Shown here piece after piece: positions 1 to 10,145 of a stretch of DNA of 64,000 bases. Each line of letters begins with the position of its first letter. The stretch's first letter is position 1. The stretch spans positions 2,347,946-2,411,945 of the forward strand of contig NC_014168.1 in assembly GCF_000092825.1 (NCBI RefSeq), in the 5' to 3' direction. Source of the DNA: Segniliparus rotundus DSM 44985. GTDB taxonomy: Bacteria; Actinomycetota; Actinomycetes; Mycobacteriales; Mycobacteriaceae. The position numbers were made by a program, and so were the translations under genes. A model generated the notes under the pieces. It searched no databases. It saw only the letters and a list, made by a program, of their open reading frames with translations, and had not been told where the DNA came from.

Positions 1-691
1 CGGGCAGGGACGTGCTGATGTCGCCGGATTGGAACGCGAGCTGCTGGAGAAAGAACCCCGCCGCGCCCGCCACCGCCAAAACCCACGTCTGCCAGGCGAG
101 GGGAACATCAAGAATCGTGTCGGAGGCAACGGCGGCCACTGCTTTGGTCAACGGTGCGCACACCCCGAACAAGACCCCCGTCGCAGTGCCCAGGAGCAAC
201 GCGCGCCGGGGCCCGGTGACGCAATTCGCCGCCCAGGCGCATGCGGCGGCCGCGGCGGCGGCGGGGATCAACGCGATGAGCCAACGCCGCAGGGGTGCTG
301 AGGCCAATCCCTCGTCGGGATGCCCCACCAGCAAGAACACGGCCAAGGCCGCAGTGAGCGCCCCGGCGAGCAGAACATTGCGCCGAGTGAGCGGGCGGCG
401 GGTGAGCGCGGCCGAGATCGGCAGCGCGAACAAAAGCGAAGCCACCAGGAGCGGCGAGACCAGCAGCAAGGAGCCGACGGACAACGCCGCCGCTTGGGCC
501 GCATAGCCGCCGCCGTCGCCGAGCACGCCGACCCACCACCTGGGCTGGGCGACGAGCGAGCGGACAAAAGCCAGGCCCTGGCCGCGCTCGTGGGGAACAC
601 CTTCGGCCACGCTCTGCTGCGCCGCCGAGGCGGCGGCGAACAGCAACGCCGCGAGCAGCGCGAGACACACGGCCAAAACGGCGGCGCTCAT
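1..691 (-). CDS. DMT-type multi-spanning membrane transporter, 3' end outside window
   Basis: Open frame from an ATG at 691 that runs off the left edge of the window, so the C-terminus is missing. The visible 230 residues are almost entirely hydrophobic: an N-terminal membrane helix (SAAVLAVCLALLAALLFAAA), then several more Ala/Leu/Val-rich segments with short charged loops. The organisation resembles the drug/metabolite transporter (EamA-like) proteins common in Actinobacteria; the substrate is unknown. It starts 4 bp after the carA stop and is probably co-transcribed. In related genomes carB usually occupies this position. Confidence 0.6.
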   Translation of the reverse strand, partial: MSAAVLAVCLALLAALLFAAASAAQQSVAEGVPHERGQGLAFVRSLVAQPRWWVGVLGDGGGYAAQAAALSVGSLLLVSPLLVASLLFALPISAALTRRPLTRRNVLLAGALTAALAVFLLVGHPDEGLASAPLRRWLIALIPAAAAAAACAWAANCVTGPRRALLLGTATGVLFGVCAPLTKAVAAVASDTILDVPLAWQTWVLAVAGAAGFFLQQLAFQSGDISTSLP

Positions 692-695
692 CGGA

Positions 696-1826
696 TTACT
701 TGCCCAACAGTTCCACGAACTGGTCGAAATGATTCCCAGCGTCGTGGGGACCAGCGGCCGCCTCCGGGTGGTATTGCACGGAGAACGCGCGCCCGTTCGC
801 GAGCGCGACGCCCTCGACCGTGCCGTCGTTCGCGCAGGTGTGGGTCACGACGGCTTCGCCGAACGGGGTGTCGAACCGCTGCCCCGCCTCGCCTTCGAGC
901 GCGAACCCGTGATTTTGCGCGGTGATGATCGCCCGGCCGGTGGCGTGCTCGATCACCGGGATGTTGATCCCCCGATGGCCGAACTTCATCTTGTAGGTGG
1001 ACAGGCCGAAGGCTCGCCCGAGGAGCTGATTGCCCAGGCAAATCCCGAAGAACGGCACACCGTCGCCGAGCGCTTCGCGCAGCGTTTCGACCACGCCGAC
1101 CGCCGTCGAGGGGTCGCCGGGGCCGTTGGAGGCGAAGAGCCCGTCGACGCCCAGCTCTTTGATCTGCGCGTAGCTCGTCCCTGCGGGCAGCACATGCACA
1201 CGGACGCCGCGTTGGGCGAGCAGTTTCGGGGTCATGGTCTTGATCCCGAGGTCGAGCGCAGCGATGGAGAACCGGGCCGCGCCGTCCGGCTCGACGACGT
1301 ACGCCTGCGGCGTGGTCACCTCGCCCACGAGGTCCGCCCCCGCCATCGAAGGCTGCGAGCGGACGACGCCGACCGCCTCGTCCCGATCGGTGAGGGCGTC
1401 TCCGGAGAAGATCCCCGCCTTCATCGAGCCGACATCGCGCAACTTGCGCACCAGGGTCCGGGTGTCGACCCCTTTGACGCCGACGATGCCCTGGCTGCGC
1501 AGTTCGTCTTCGAGACCGCCTTCGGCCCGCCAGTTCGAAGCCTGCCGGGCGAGGTCGCGAATGGCGTAACCGGCCGCCCAAATCCGGTCCCGCGCCTCGT
1601 CGGGACGGTACGACTCGGAGTCTTCGTTGTTCCAGCCGGTGTTGCCGATCTGCGGCGCTGCCGCGACGACGATCTGACGGCGATAGCTCGGGTCGGTCAA
1701 CGTCTCCTGGTAACCGGTCATCGCTGTGCAGAACACGGCCTCGCCGAGGGTCTGCCCGGTCGCGCCGAACTGCTCGCCGGTGAAAACGGTCCCATCCTCA
1801 AGGACCAATACAGCAGTATTGTTCAT
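696..1826 (-). CDS. carA: Carbamoyl-phosphate synthase small (glutaminase) subunit
   Basis: Glutamine-hydrolysing subunit of carbamoyl-phosphate synthase, feeding ammonia to CarB for pyrimidine and arginine synthesis in the cytoplasm. It has the N-terminal CarA domain (FTGEQFGATGQTLGEAVFCT) followed by a class I amidotransferase domain. The nucleophile motif FFGICLGNQLLGRAFG and the His/Glu pair in VQYHPEAAAGPHD are intact. The ATG at 1826 was chosen over an upstream in-frame ATG because it overlaps the preceding stop as ATGA, like the other junctions of this operon. The length of 376 aa is normal. carB is not next to it. Confidence 0.96.
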   Translation of the reverse strand: MNNTAVLVLEDGTVFTGEQFGATGQTLGEAVFCTAMTGYQETLTDPSYRRQIVVAAAPQIGNTGWNNEDSESYRPDEARDRIWAAGYAIRDLARQASNWRAEGGLEDELRSQGIVGVKGVDTRTLVRKLRDVGSMKAGIFSGDALTDRDEAVGVVRSQPSMAGADLVGEVTTPQAYVVEPDGAARFSIAALDLGIKTMTPKLLAQRGVRVHVLPAGTSYAQIKELGVDGLFASNGPGDPSTAVGVVETLREALGDGVPFFGICLGNQLLGRAFGLSTYKMKFGHRGINIPVIEHATGRAIITAQNHGFALEGEAGQRFDTPFGEAVVTHTCANDGTVEGVALANGRAFSVQYHPEAAAGPHDAGNHFDQFVELLGK

Positions 1827-2344
1827 CTGACCCTTCCTGATTGGTCGTTGGAGCTTATCCACGCAGCCTGCGCAGCGGGATCGTCGGCGCGGAACGCTGT
1901 GTCGAGCAGCGTTCCGTTCGGCAAAGTCCAGCGGATGACGCCGAACGCGTTCTCACGGGCCACCTTCCCCGCCGCAGCGCGCTCGGAGCGGACGGCGACA
2001 ACGGCCGCGGCGGGGATCCACAGCCCCTCCGCCCGGCCAGGCGACGGGATGTCCAGCAAAAAACCCTCCATGTGGCTGACGAGCGTCGCCCGCGCGCGCA
2101 GGCCGAGGGAGCCCCACGCGACTCGGTCCTGCCAATTCGGCGCGAACGCGCTGCCGATGTACATGCCTTTCACCGGGCCGACGAGCGCTTCGCCCCGGTC
2201 TGCGGCGGCGGGCACGGGGGGCAGAGCCCCGAATCGGACCCGCTGCGCCATCTTCCGACGCGACCAGCCCCGGCGCATCGCCCAGACCGCGACGGCCAGC
2301 ACGGCTGCGAGCACGAGGATCTGCACCAAGTAGGCCGCGGTCAC
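1823..2344 (-). CDS. Single-pass membrane protein of the pyr operon (Rv1382-like)
   Basis: 173 aa with one N-terminal transmembrane helix ([19 protein letters not shown]) and a soluble remainder that resembles the PH-like domain protein encoded between pyrC and carA in mycobacteria (Rv1382). The GTG start overlaps the pyrC stop as GTGA, and the stop overlaps the carA start, so translation is probably coupled. Its function is unknown. Conservation of this position suggests a link to pyrimidine synthesis, but nothing in the sequence proves it. Confidence 0.75.
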   Translation of the reverse strand: MTAAYLVQILVLAAVLAVAVWAMRRGWSRRKMAQRVRFGALPPVPAAADRGEALVGPVKGMYIGSAFAPNWQDRVAWGSLGLRARATLVSHMEGFLLDIPSPGRAEGLWIPAAAVVAVRSERAAAGKVARENAFGVIRWTLPNGTLLDTAFRADDPAAQAAWISSNDQSGRVR

Positions 2345-3639
2345 AACTCGGCCCTGCCGTCCCGAGCGGTGACCCGGCCGCGCAAGACCGTCGCCACCGC
2401 CCTGCCGCGCAACCGCATCCCCTCAAAGGGCGTGTTGTCCGCGATGCTCGTGAGTTCTTTGCCGCGCACAGTCCATTCGAAATCCGGGTCCACGACCACG
2501 AGGTTCGCCGGTTCGCCCACCTCGATCGGCCTGCCCTGGTCGGCGAGCCCGGCGATCTTCGCCGGATTTTCGCTCATCGTCCGCGCCACGCCGCGCCAAT
2601 CCAGAAGACCGGGGCGCCACATGGTTTCGAGCACGATCGGCAGCGCGGTCTCCAAACCCAGCATGCCCGGCCGGGCGAGGGCGAACTCGCGGTCCTTGTC
2701 GTGCGCGGCGTGCGGGGCGTGGTCGGTGGCGACCGCGTCGATCACTCCTTCCGCGAGCGCCCGGCGCAAGACCGCGACGTCGCTCTCCTCGCGCAACGGC
2801 GGGTTCACCTTGAAGACCGGGTCGTAATCCTCAAGCCTGGAATCATCGAGCAGCAAATGGTGCGGGGTGACTTCGGCGGTGATCGCGATCCCTTGTTCCT
2901 TCGCCCACCGCAGGACAGACACGCTGCCCGCTGTGGACACATGGCAGATGTGCACCCTGGCGTCGGCGTCGCGAGCCAGGATCGCGTCGCGCGCGATGAT
3001 CGACTCTTCCGCGGAGCGCGGCCATCCGGCAAGGCCGAGACGCGCCGCCGTCGGCCCCTCGTGCGCGCACGCGCCACAGGTCAGCCGGGGGTCTTCCGCG
3101 TGCTGGGCGATGAGCGCGCCAAGCCCCGAGGCGTACTCCAGCGCCCGACGCATCACCAGCGGGTCGCTCACGCAGAAGCCGTCGTCGGAGAAAACCCGCA
3201 CCTGCGCCTCGCCCGCGGCCATGATGCCCATTTCGGCGAGCCGCTCCCCCTTTTGCCCGACCGTGACCGCGCCGACCGGGTGGACGTCGACAAGGCCGAC
3301 TTCCCGTCCGCGCCGCCAGACGTGGTCGCAGACCAGGGCCGTGTCCGCGACCGGGTCGGTGTTGGGCATCGCGAAGACGGCGGTGAACCCGCCGGCCGCG
3401 GCCGCGGCCGAACCCGAGGCTATGGTCTCCGCGTCCTCGCGGCCAGGCTCGCGAAGGTGGACGTGCAGATCGACGAGCCCGGGCAGCAGGACGTTCCCGC
3501 CGCCGCTGACGGCAGTCTCCGTTCCGTTCGTCTTCGGCGAGGGGGCGATCTCGGCGATCAGCCCGTCCCGGACCAGCACGCAGGTCGGTTCGCCCTCGCC
3601 GTACACGCGGACGTTTTCGATCAGGACAGATCCGCTCAC
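2341..3639 (-). CDS. pyrC: Dihydroorotase
   Basis: Zinc amidohydrolase that cyclises N-carbamoyl-aspartate to dihydroorotate, the third step of pyrimidine synthesis. Visible motifs are the metal-binding HxH in [15 protein letters not shown], the substrate-loop KVNPPLR, and the ATDHAPH aspartate/histidine motif near the C-terminus. The GTG start at 3639 gives 432 aa, the normal type I length, and overlaps the pyrB stop as GTGA. The frame stays open far upstream, but that extension lies inside pyrB. Confidence 0.95.
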   Translation of the reverse strand: MSGSVLIENVRVYGEGEPTCVLVRDGLIAEIAPSPKTNGTETAVSGGGNVLLPGLVDLHVHLREPGREDAETIASGSAAAAAGGFTAVFAMPNTDPVADTALVCDHVWRRGREVGLVDVHPVGAVTVGQKGERLAEMGIMAAGEAQVRVFSDDGFCVSDPLVMRRALEYASGLGALIAQHAEDPRLTCGACAHEGPTAARLGLAGWPRSAEESIIARDAILARDADARVHICHVSTAGSVSVLRWAKEQGIAITAEVTPHHLLLDDSRLEDYDPVFKVNPPLREESDVAVLRRALAEGVIDAVATDHAPHAAHDKDREFALARPGMLGLETALPIVLETMWRPGLLDWRGVARTMSENPAKIAGLADQGRPIEVGEPANLVVVDPDFEWTVRGKELTSIADNTPFEGMRLRGRAVATVLRGRVTARDGRAEL

Positions 3640-4610
3640 TGATGCACCGCTTCCTTCGCGGCAGGCGCCTGCGAGCCCGCCAACAACCTGTACAGGACCG
3701 CCATCCGGACATGCACGCCGTTCTGCACTTGTTGCAGCACGGTCGAGCGCTCCGAATCCGCGGCGGCGTCGGAGATCTCGACGCCGCGGTTCATCGGCCC
3801 AGGGTGCATCACCACGGCGTCCTCCTTCAACTGGTCCAGGCGTTTGGGGCTCAGGCCGTAGAGCGTCGAATACTCCCGCAGCGAGGGGAAGAAGCCGCCG
3901 TTCATCCGCTCCGCCTGCAGCCGCAGCGCCATCACCGCGTCCAGGCCGCCCAACTCGTCGTCCAGCCGGGACGAGACCCGGACCCCCCGGATTGCCCGCT
4001 CCTCTGCCCCGGCGGGGAGGGCGAAGCCAGGCGGAATGAGCGTCGGCGGGGCGATGAGCACCACCTCCATGCCCAACAGGGCGAACAGGCGCGCGCCCGA
4101 GCGCGCGACCCTGCTGTGCAGGATGTCGCCGACGATGCCGATGCGTTTGCCCTCGAGTTCCCCCAGGCGCTCCCGCAAGGTGAGCGCGTCCAAAAGCGCC
4201 TGTGTGGGGTGCTCGTGGGTGCCGTCGCCGGCGTTGACGACCGCTGGCCCTTCGGTCCACTGCGCGATCCGCCGAGCGGCCCCGGAGACGGGGTGGCGCA
4301 CCACGATCACATCGGCTCCTGCCGCGCGCAGCGTCAAGGCCGTGTCCCGCAACGACTCGCCCTTCGCCGTCGACGAGCTGGAAGCCGAGACATTGACCAC
4401 GTCCGCGCTCATCCATTTGCCAGCGATCTCGAAAGAGACCCTGGTGCGGGTGGAGTTCTCGTAGAAAAGCGTCACGACGGTCCGTCCGCGCAGGGTGGGA
4501 AGCTTGCGGACCACACGGCCGCTGAGCAGGCTCGAGAAGTGGGCCGCGTCGTCGAGGAGCGCGACCGCCTCGTCCTTGGCGAGGTCGTCGACGGCCAACA
4601 GGTGCTTCAT
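3636..4610 (-). CDS. pyrB: Aspartate carbamoyltransferase catalytic subunit
   Basis: Condenses carbamoyl phosphate with aspartate, the committed step of pyrimidine synthesis. The carbamoyl-phosphate loop [11 protein letters not shown] lies near residue 50 and the HPTQALLD motif near residue 135. The length of 324 aa is standard. There is no adjacent pyrI. It overlaps pyrR by 4 bp (ATGA) and pyrC by 4 bp, so it is the second gene of a tightly coupled operon. Confidence 0.96.
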   Translation of the reverse strand: MKHLLAVDDLAKDEAVALLDDAAHFSSLLSGRVVRKLPTLRGRTVVTLFYENSTRTRVSFEIAGKWMSADVVNVSASSSSTAKGESLRDTALTLRAAGADVIVVRHPVSGAARRIAQWTEGPAVVNAGDGTHEHPTQALLDALTLRERLGELEGKRIGIVGDILHSRVARSGARLFALLGMEVVLIAPPTLIPPGFALPAGAEERAIRGVRVSSRLDDELGGLDAVMALRLQAERMNGGFFPSLREYSTLYGLSPKRLDQLKEDAVVMHPGPMNRGVEISDAAADSERSTVLQQVQNGVHVRMAVLYRLLAGSQAPAAKEAVHQ

Positions 4611-5254
4611 GCGCCGCTCCTCGGCCCGCCCGCCGCGGGCAGCGCGCGGATCAGCGCGACCTCGTCTCGGCCGTCATGCTCCACGAGGCGCACCGCGACG
4701 CCCTCGGAACGCGCTGTCGGAATGTTGCGCCCGACATAATCGGCGCGCATCGGCAACTCGCGATGGCCGCGGTCGACGAGGACGGCGAGCTTGACCACAG
4801 CGGGCCTGCCGAGATCGCGCAGGGCGTCCAATGCCGCGCGGACGCTGCGGCCCGAGAACAGCACGTCGTCCACCAGGATCACCACCGAGCCGTCGACTCC
4901 GGGGGAAGGAATCTCTGTCGCGGACAGGGGCCGGTTCGGGCGCTCGCGCAAGTCGTCCCGGTACAGCGTGATGTCCAAAGAACCCCAGGGCACCTTGGCT
5001 CCGGAGAAACGCTCCACTTCGGCGGCAAGCCTGCGGGCGAGGTGCACGCCCCGCGTCGGCACGCCGAGCAGGACGACCGGGAGCGCGCTTGGCCTGTCGG
5101 GAGAAGTGGTCTCGATGATCTCGTGCGCGATCCGCGCCACGCAACGGGAAAGATCGGCGGCGTCGAGCAACAGCCGTTCGGCTGGGCGAGCCCCCGGTTG
5201 CACGGGTTGGCCGTCAGCGGTGGGGGCCTCGGAAAAAGGCGAGTTGTGCGTCAT
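4607..5254 (-). CDS. pyrR: Bifunctional pyr operon regulator / uracil phosphoribosyltransferase
   Basis: UMP/UTP-sensing RNA-binding regulator with uracil phosphoribosyltransferase activity. The PRPP-binding motif [20 protein letters not shown] is clear, preceded by [12 protein letters not shown]. An N-terminal extension of about 30 residues precedes the conserved core. It is the first gene of pyrR-pyrB-pyrC-membrane protein-carA. A good Shine-Dalgarno (AGGAG) sits just upstream of the ATG at 5254, inside the reach of a PyrR-type RNA hairpin. Confidence 0.95.
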   Translation of the reverse strand: MTHNSPFSEAPTADGQPVQPGARPAERLLLDAADLSRCVARIAHEIIETTSPDRPSALPVVLLGVPTRGVHLARRLAAEVERFSGAKVPWGSLDITLYRDDLRERPNRPLSATEIPSPGVDGSVVILVDDVLFSGRSVRAALDALRDLGRPAVVKLAVLVDRGHRELPMRADYVGRNIPTARSEGVAVRLVEHDGRDEVALIRALPAAGGPRSGA

Positions 5255-5320
5255 GCTCCTGACTTCCTTGTCCGCCTCACTGGACGGACTGTTAAAGGAC
5301 GTCGAACTGGAGAGATCCTA
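5255..5320 (-). promoter_or_regulatory. pyr operon leader with PyrR-binding hairpin
   Basis: On the minus strand a stem GTCCG/CGGAC (plus 5270-5289) encloses TCCAGTGAGG, matching the PyrR anti-antiterminator loop consensus UCCNGNGAGG. It lies immediately before the AGGAG Shine-Dalgarno (about 5256-5260) of pyrR. A plausible -10 TAGGAT lies at 5315-5320, giving a leader of roughly 50-55 nt. There is no terminator hairpin with a T-run, so control of translation initiation, as described for mycobacteria, fits better than attenuation. Confidence 0.75.
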
Positions 5321-5356
5321 GCAGATCCGTCAGCGGGCACATGACACTGGAGCAGC

Positions 5357-7075
5357 TCAGCCGCGCTTGGGCCCCGGCACGGAAGTCACGGCGAGATCGC
5401 CCCGTTCCCTGCCCTGACGCAGGGCTTTCTTGTCGAATTTGCCGACCGAAGTGCGCGGCACCTGGTCGATGAACGCCCAGTGCTCCGGCACCTGCCAGCG
5501 AGGGAATTCCGAGGCGAGGTGGGCGCGCAGTCGCTCGATGACGGCGAGCGCGGCCGCTGGGTCCACGGGCCCGCCCGCCTGCTTCGGGGGCGCCGCCGAG
5601 CCTTCTGCTTCTGCGAGGACGACGCAGGCCAACGGCCGCTCGCCCCAGATCTCGCACGGCACGGCGACCACTGCCGCCTCCCGCACGCACGGATGCGCCA
5701 TGAGGTGGTTCTCCAGATCCACCGAGCTGATCCATTCGCCGCCAGATTTGATGACGTCTTTCGTGCGGTCCGAGATCGCCAAATACCCGTCCGAGGTCAG
5801 TTCGCCGACGTCGCCGGTGCGCAGCCAGCCGTCGCGGAACTTGTCCGCCGCGTCGACCAGGTAGTAGCTCGTGGTCACCCACAAGCCCCGGGCCTCGATC
5901 TCGCCCGTGCCGCCGCCCGGCGCGATGGCCCTGCCCTGCTCGTCCACGATCCGGATCTCGACCCCGTGGGCGGGTTTGCCCACATAGGACCGGTAGCGCC
6001 AATACTCGTCGCTCGCTGGGTCCAGGTCGTCGCGGGGAGAGGACGTGTTCGCGACGGGCGACGTTTCCGTCATGCCCCACAGTTGCACGAGGTCGACCCC
6101 GAACTCGGCGCGGAACGCTTTCATCAGCGAGACGGGCACTGCGGAGCCGCCGGAGTACAACCCCCGCAACGAGGAGAAGTCGAGTTCGTGTTTGTGCTCG
6201 CGGGCGTAGCGCAGCACGTCCGCCCACACTGTGGGAACGCCGGTCGACACGGTGACCCGATGCTCGTGGATGAGCTGCGCGATGGCTTCGCCGCCGAGGA
6301 ACGGGCCCGGCATGATGAGATCGCATCCCGCGAGGAACGCCGCGTGGACCAGACCCCAGGCGTTGGCGTGGAACATCGGCACAATCGGCAAGGCGCGGTC
6401 CGCGCCCGAGAGGCCGAGCAGGTTGACGGACATCACCGCCGAGGAATGCAAATACACGGAGCGATGGCTGTACACGACCCCTTTGGGGTCGCCCGTGGTG
6501 CCTGAGGTGTAGCACATCGCCGCGGCGGCGTCCTCGTCCACGTCCGGCCACTCGGCGACCGGCTCCGCGGCGGCGAGCAGGTCCTCGTAGCGGCGCGGAC
6601 GGGCCTGCGGGGCGGCCTGCGACAGCAGCGCGAGGCTGTCCTCGGCGAGCGGCCCGTTCACGATGATCTCACGGACGGAGCTCATGCGGGGCAACGCCTT
6701 GGCGAACAGCGGCACAAGGCTTTCGTCGACGATGACGACCTGGTCCTGGGCGTGGTTTGCGATCTGAGCGACTTGCTCGGGGGCGAGCCGGATGTTCAAC
6801 GTGTGCAAGACCGCGCCCATCGCCGGGATGGCGAAATACGCTTCGACGTGCTCGGCGTTGTTCCATTGGAACGTGCCGACACGTTCGTCGCCCGTGATCC
6901 CCAGCCCGCGCAACGCCCCGGCGAGCCGAGCGGCCCGCTCCGCCGCCTCGGCGAACGTGCGCGTGCTGTGCCCGGATTCCGTCTTGGTCACGATGCGCCG
7001 CTGGCCGTAGACGTGGCGGGCGTGCCGCAGGATAGCGCCGACGCCCAACCGTCCGCCCGTCATGGTGCCTCGCAT
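5357..7075 (-). CDS. Fatty-acid/acyl-CoA synthetase (AMP-forming, FadD-type)
   Basis: 572 aa ANL-superfamily ligase that activates a carboxylic acid with ATP to an acyl-adenylate and then an acyl-CoA. The phosphate-binding loop YTSGTTGDPKGVVYSH, the A5 motif WGMTETSPV, the hinge YLAISDRTKDVIKSGGEWIS and the C-terminal catalytic lysine in TSVGKFDKKALR are all present. The first ATG at 7075 follows GGAGG by 8 nt. The substrate cannot be read from sequence; medium- or long-chain acyl substrates are usual for close FadD relatives. Confidence 0.9.
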   Translation of the reverse strand: MRGTMTGGRLGVGAILRHARHVYGQRRIVTKTESGHSTRTFAEAAERAARLAGALRGLGITGDERVGTFQWNNAEHVEAYFAIPAMGAVLHTLNIRLAPEQVAQIANHAQDQVVIVDESLVPLFAKALPRMSSVREIIVNGPLAEDSLALLSQAAPQARPRRYEDLLAAAEPVAEWPDVDEDAAAAMCYTSGTTGDPKGVVYSHRSVYLHSSAVMSVNLLGLSGADRALPIVPMFHANAWGLVHAAFLAGCDLIMPGPFLGGEAIAQLIHEHRVTVSTGVPTVWADVLRYAREHKHELDFSSLRGLYSGGSAVPVSLMKAFRAEFGVDLVQLWGMTETSPVANTSSPRDDLDPASDEYWRYRSYVGKPAHGVEIRIVDEQGRAIAPGGGTGEIEARGLWVTTSYYLVDAADKFRDGWLRTGDVGELTSDGYLAISDRTKDVIKSGGEWISSVDLENHLMAHPCVREAAVVAVPCEIWGERPLACVVLAEAEGSAAPPKQAGGPVDPAAALAVIERLRAHLASEFPRWQVPEHWAFIDQVPRTSVGKFDKKALRQGRERGDLAVTSVPGPKRG

Positions 7076-7169
7076 CGCATGTCCTCCATCACTCGGGCCA
7101 ACTTGTTGAGATACAGCACTCGATACTATCCCCGCCGGAAAGGACCGGTCCGCCCGCCGTCAGAGGGGC

Positions 7170-8990
7170 TTAGAAGAGTTCAAGACGGGCGATGAGGCGG
7201 GAGAGCCACGGCGCGAAGCGGTACTGGCGGTAGCCGAGCTGGGATTCGATCGTCACCGGGACCACGGCCTTGTTCTTGCGCACCGCCCAGAGTATCCGTT
7301 TGGCGACCTTGTCGGGGGTGAACCCGCGACGCTGGTAGAACTTGTCGATCCGGGCGACATGGGCAAGGCGGTCGTGCTCGGACAGACCGGCGATCTGCGT
7401 GTTGCGGACGATGTTCGTGTCCACAATGCCCGGCAGGATGGCCGAAACGCCGACGCCGGCCCCGTGCAGCTCCGCCCGCAAACACTCGGAGAACATCGCG
7501 ACGGCGGACTTCGTCGCAGCGTAGACGCCGATGCCGCGCGCCGGGCCGAAGGCGGCCAACGAGGACAGGTTGACGATGTGACCGCCGAGGCCCCGCTCGA
7601 CCATATGCTTGCCGAAAAGGCGCGAACCCGTGATAACGCCGCGCACATTGATCCCGACAATACGCTCGACCTGGTCTTCGGTGAAGTCCAGGATCTGGCC
7701 GCCGATGCTGATCCCGGCATTGTTGACAACAATGTCCGGCACCCCGTGCGCGGCGACGACCTCGGCGACGAACTGCTCGTACGCCTGGTGGTCCGAGACG
7801 TCGAGCCGATACGGGTGCGCGACCCCGCCGGTTTCTTCCACGAGGCCGACTGTCTCCTTGACGGACACGTCGTTCACATCGCTGAGCACCAGCTCGGCGC
7901 CTTCACGGGCGAAAGCGAGCGCGGTCTCGCGGCCGATGCCGCTGCCCGCGCCGGTGATCGCGACGAGCTTGCCCGAGAATTCGCCCTTGCCGCGAGCCCC
8001 GACCGCCGCTCGCTCGAAGACCCGGGACGGCTTGCCGTCCAGCCCGTCCACGAAATCTCGCACCAGCGTCGCGATGGCCTGGGGTCGGGCGTAGGCCGCC
8101 CAGTGGCCGGTGGAGAGATCGTGCCGCCACAGCCGGGAAACCCACCGGGAGTACTCGTCATAGGTGCCCGGCCGGATCGCGACGTCGTTGCGGTTCACGA
8201 TGAGCTGGGTGGGGACGTCCGTGGGGCGGGGGTCCGGCTTGCCGAACGCCGTCGGCGCGGAGTTCGCCCAGTACACCCGAAGCCCGTTCGCGATGTCCTT
8301 GCGGAACGTCGGGGCGAGTTCGATCTGTTTGGCAGGCGTCCCCTCGATGGCCCGCAGAAAGCGCCGCCACACGGCGGGCTTGCCGAGCGAGACCGCGAAG
8401 AGCGCCTGCGGCAGCGGGGACATATGGAAGAAGATTTGATACAGCAACGATCCGATCTGGCCGAACGCCCACGGCAAGCGCCCCACCCGGAGCCGTCCGA
8501 GCGTCTCACGAATATTCACAGCCAGATAGTCCGTGCTCGGGCCGGAGATCGACGTGAACGACGCGAGCCTGTCTTTCGCCCGGTCCTGCACCACCGCTTC
8601 CCAGCCCGCGACCGAACCCCAGTCGTGCGCGACGAGGTGGACCGGGGCGTCCGGGCTGACGGCCTCCGCGACCGCGAAAATATCGTCCGCGAGATCCGTC
8701 ATGCGCCACTGCCGGTAGCTTCTCGGACTGGTGCTCTGGCCGTGTCCGCGCGAGTCGTAGGCGACGACGTGGAACCTGTCTTCGAGCAAACCGGCCACCT
8801 GGTTCCAAAGGCAGTGGGTGTCCGGCCAGCCGTGGGCGAAGAGCACCGTGGGGTTCTTCGGGTCGCCCCGCTCGTACACCGCTAAGGTGACCGCGCTGGC
8901 GGAGCCCGCGGAACGCGAGGGGCTCGTGACGCTGCGCCGACGCTCCGAGGCGGCTCCGCCATTGGTCCTCGGTTGTGCCTCAGCTGTCAT
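7170..8990 (-). CDS. ephD: EphD-like alpha/beta hydrolase fused to short-chain dehydrogenase
   Basis: About 606 aa with two catalytic domains. The N-terminal half is an epoxide-hydrolase-like alpha/beta hydrolase: oxyanion motif LFAHGWPDTHCLW, nucleophile aspartate in LVAHDWGSVAGWE, and a late His in STGHWAAYA. The C-terminal half is a classical SDR: ITGAGSGIGRETA cofactor loop, NNAG, and YAATKSA with the catalytic Tyr/Lys. This order and length match mycobacterial EphD (Rv2214c), which has been linked to mycolic-acid metabolism. The ATG at 8990 is preferred over one 45 bp upstream because AGGAG lies 8 nt before it. Confidence 0.85.
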   Translation of the reverse strand: MTAEAQPRTNGGAASERRRSVTSPSRSAGSASAVTLAVYERGDPKNPTVLFAHGWPDTHCLWNQVAGLLEDRFHVVAYDSRGHGQSTSPRSYRQWRMTDLADDIFAVAEAVSPDAPVHLVAHDWGSVAGWEAVVQDRAKDRLASFTSISGPSTDYLAVNIRETLGRLRVGRLPWAFGQIGSLLYQIFFHMSPLPQALFAVSLGKPAVWRRFLRAIEGTPAKQIELAPTFRKDIANGLRVYWANSAPTAFGKPDPRPTDVPTQLIVNRNDVAIRPGTYDEYSRWVSRLWRHDLSTGHWAAYARPQAIATLVRDFVDGLDGKPSRVFERAAVGARGKGEFSGKLVAITGAGSGIGRETALAFAREGAELVLSDVNDVSVKETVGLVEETGGVAHPYRLDVSDHQAYEQFVAEVVAAHGVPDIVVNNAGISIGGQILDFTEDQVERIVGINVRGVITGSRLFGKHMVERGLGGHIVNLSSLAAFGPARGIGVYAATKSAVAMFSECLRAELHGAGVGVSAILPGIVDTNIVRNTQIAGLSEHDRLAHVARIDKFYQRRGFTPDKVAKRILWAVRKNKAVVPVTIESQLGYRQYRFAPWLSRLIARLELF

Positions 8991-9046
8991 GGTCGGGGCT
9001 CCTCGTTCTCGCGTCGCTGGTCTGTACGCCGACAAGCGTACGCGAG

Positions 9047-9520
9047 TTACGGTTCGACGGATGACCTGGCCTGATCCGCCAATGCCACCAGTTGGCCAAG
9101 CACCCCGTTGATGAAACTCGGCGAGTCGTCTGTGGAAAGCTCTTTCGCCAGTTCCAATGCCTCGTCCACCGCCACAGCAGTGGGCACTTCTGTGGCGAAA
9201 AGCAATTCCCAGACCGCGATGCGCAGGATGGAGCGGTCCACAGCGGGCAACCTTTGCAAAGTCCAGCCGCCGCGCAAATGGTCGATGATGGTCTGGTCCA
9301 CCACGTCCAAGTTGTCGCGCACGCCTTCGAGGAGGAGCAGCGCGTACGGGGTGAGCTGCGGCGCGGAGAGGTCTTTGACCAGTTCGGCGGAGCGCTCGGC
9401 GGCGAGTTCGGCCGGGTCGAGGTCACGGGCTTCTGCTTCGAAGAGCAATTCCACAGCCCGTCTGCGCGCCTTGCGGCGCGATCCGGCCCGTTTCGAAAGA
9501 TCCGACAAGGCCTTAGGCAT
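9047..9520 (-). CDS. nusB: Transcription antitermination factor NusB
   Basis: All-helical RNA-binding factor that pairs with NusE (S10) on rRNA leaders. The N-terminal [17 protein letters not shown] and C-terminal [12 protein letters not shown] segments are diagnostic. Its start overlaps the end of efp by 8 bp. The length of 157 aa is typical for Actinobacteria. Order pepQ-efp-nusB is the conserved mycobacterial arrangement. Confidence 0.95.
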   Translation of the reverse strand: MPKALSDLSKRAGSRRKARRRAVELLFEAEARDLDPAELAAERSAELVKDLSAPQLTPYALLLLEGVRDNLDVVDQTIIDHLRGGWTLQRLPAVDRSILRIAVWELLFATEVPTAVAVDEALELAKELSTDDSPSFINGVLGQLVALADQARSSVEP

Positions 9521-10076
9521 TCACGCGCCCGAGGTAGCTCCCGTCCCTGGAGTCCACCTTGAGCTTGTCGCCCGTGTTGATGAAGAGCGGAACCTGGATC
9601 TCGGCTCCGGTCTCCAGAGTCGCCGGCTTGGTGCCGCCAGTGGAGCGGTCGCCCTGCAATCCGGGGTCGGTGTGCGAGACCACAAGCTCGACCGTGGTCG
9701 GAAGCTCCACGAACAACGGCACCCCGTTGTGCGTCGCGATCTGCACCTCGGTGTTCTCCAGAAGGTACTTCGCGCCGTCGCCGACCACGCTCGGGGGGAC
9801 CGGCTCCTGCTCGAAAGTCTCCCCGTCCATGAAGACGAAGTTCTCGCCCTCCTTGTACAAGTAGGTCATATTGCGGCGGTCGACCGTGGCGGTGTCCACT
9901 TTGACCCCGGCGTTGAAGGTCTTGTCCACGACTTTGCCCGAAACCACATGCTTGATCTTGGTGCGCACGAAGGCGGGGCCTTTGCCAGGCTTGACGTGCT
10001 GGAACTCTGTGATCTGCCACAGCTCGCCGTCGAGGGAGAGCACCAGGCCGTTTTTGAAATCGCTCGTGGAAGCCAT
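9513..10076 (-). CDS. efp: Translation elongation factor P
   Basis: Rescues ribosomes stalled at proline runs. 187 aa with the three beta-barrel domains. The tip loop [10 protein letters not shown] places the functional Lys at about residue 32, and the C-terminal signature [19 protein letters not shown] is intact. The loop sequence is the actinobacterial type, and no lysine-modifying enzyme (epmA/epmB) is nearby. Confidence 0.97.
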   Translation of the reverse strand: MASTSDFKNGLVLSLDGELWQITEFQHVKPGKGPAFVRTKIKHVVSGKVVDKTFNAGVKVDTATVDRRNMTYLYKEGENFVFMDGETFEQEPVPPSVVGDGAKYLLENTEVQIATHNGVPLFVELPTTVELVVSHTDPGLQGDRSTGGTKPATLETGAEIQVPLFINTGDKLKVDSRDGSYLGRVNA

Positions 10077-10145
10077 GTGAGAAGTCTCTTTTCTTCTGTT
10101 TTCGCCGGTCGGGCTGCGCCGAGCGGCCGGTGTGATCTCGTCAGG

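Noticed and set aside
2341-4416. A single 691-codon frame covering pyrC and most of pyrB
   Set aside because: Only the last 432 codons match dihydroorotase. The upstream part is an antisense-quality Arg/Gly-rich shadow of pyrB, and a GTGA overlap marks the real pyrC start.
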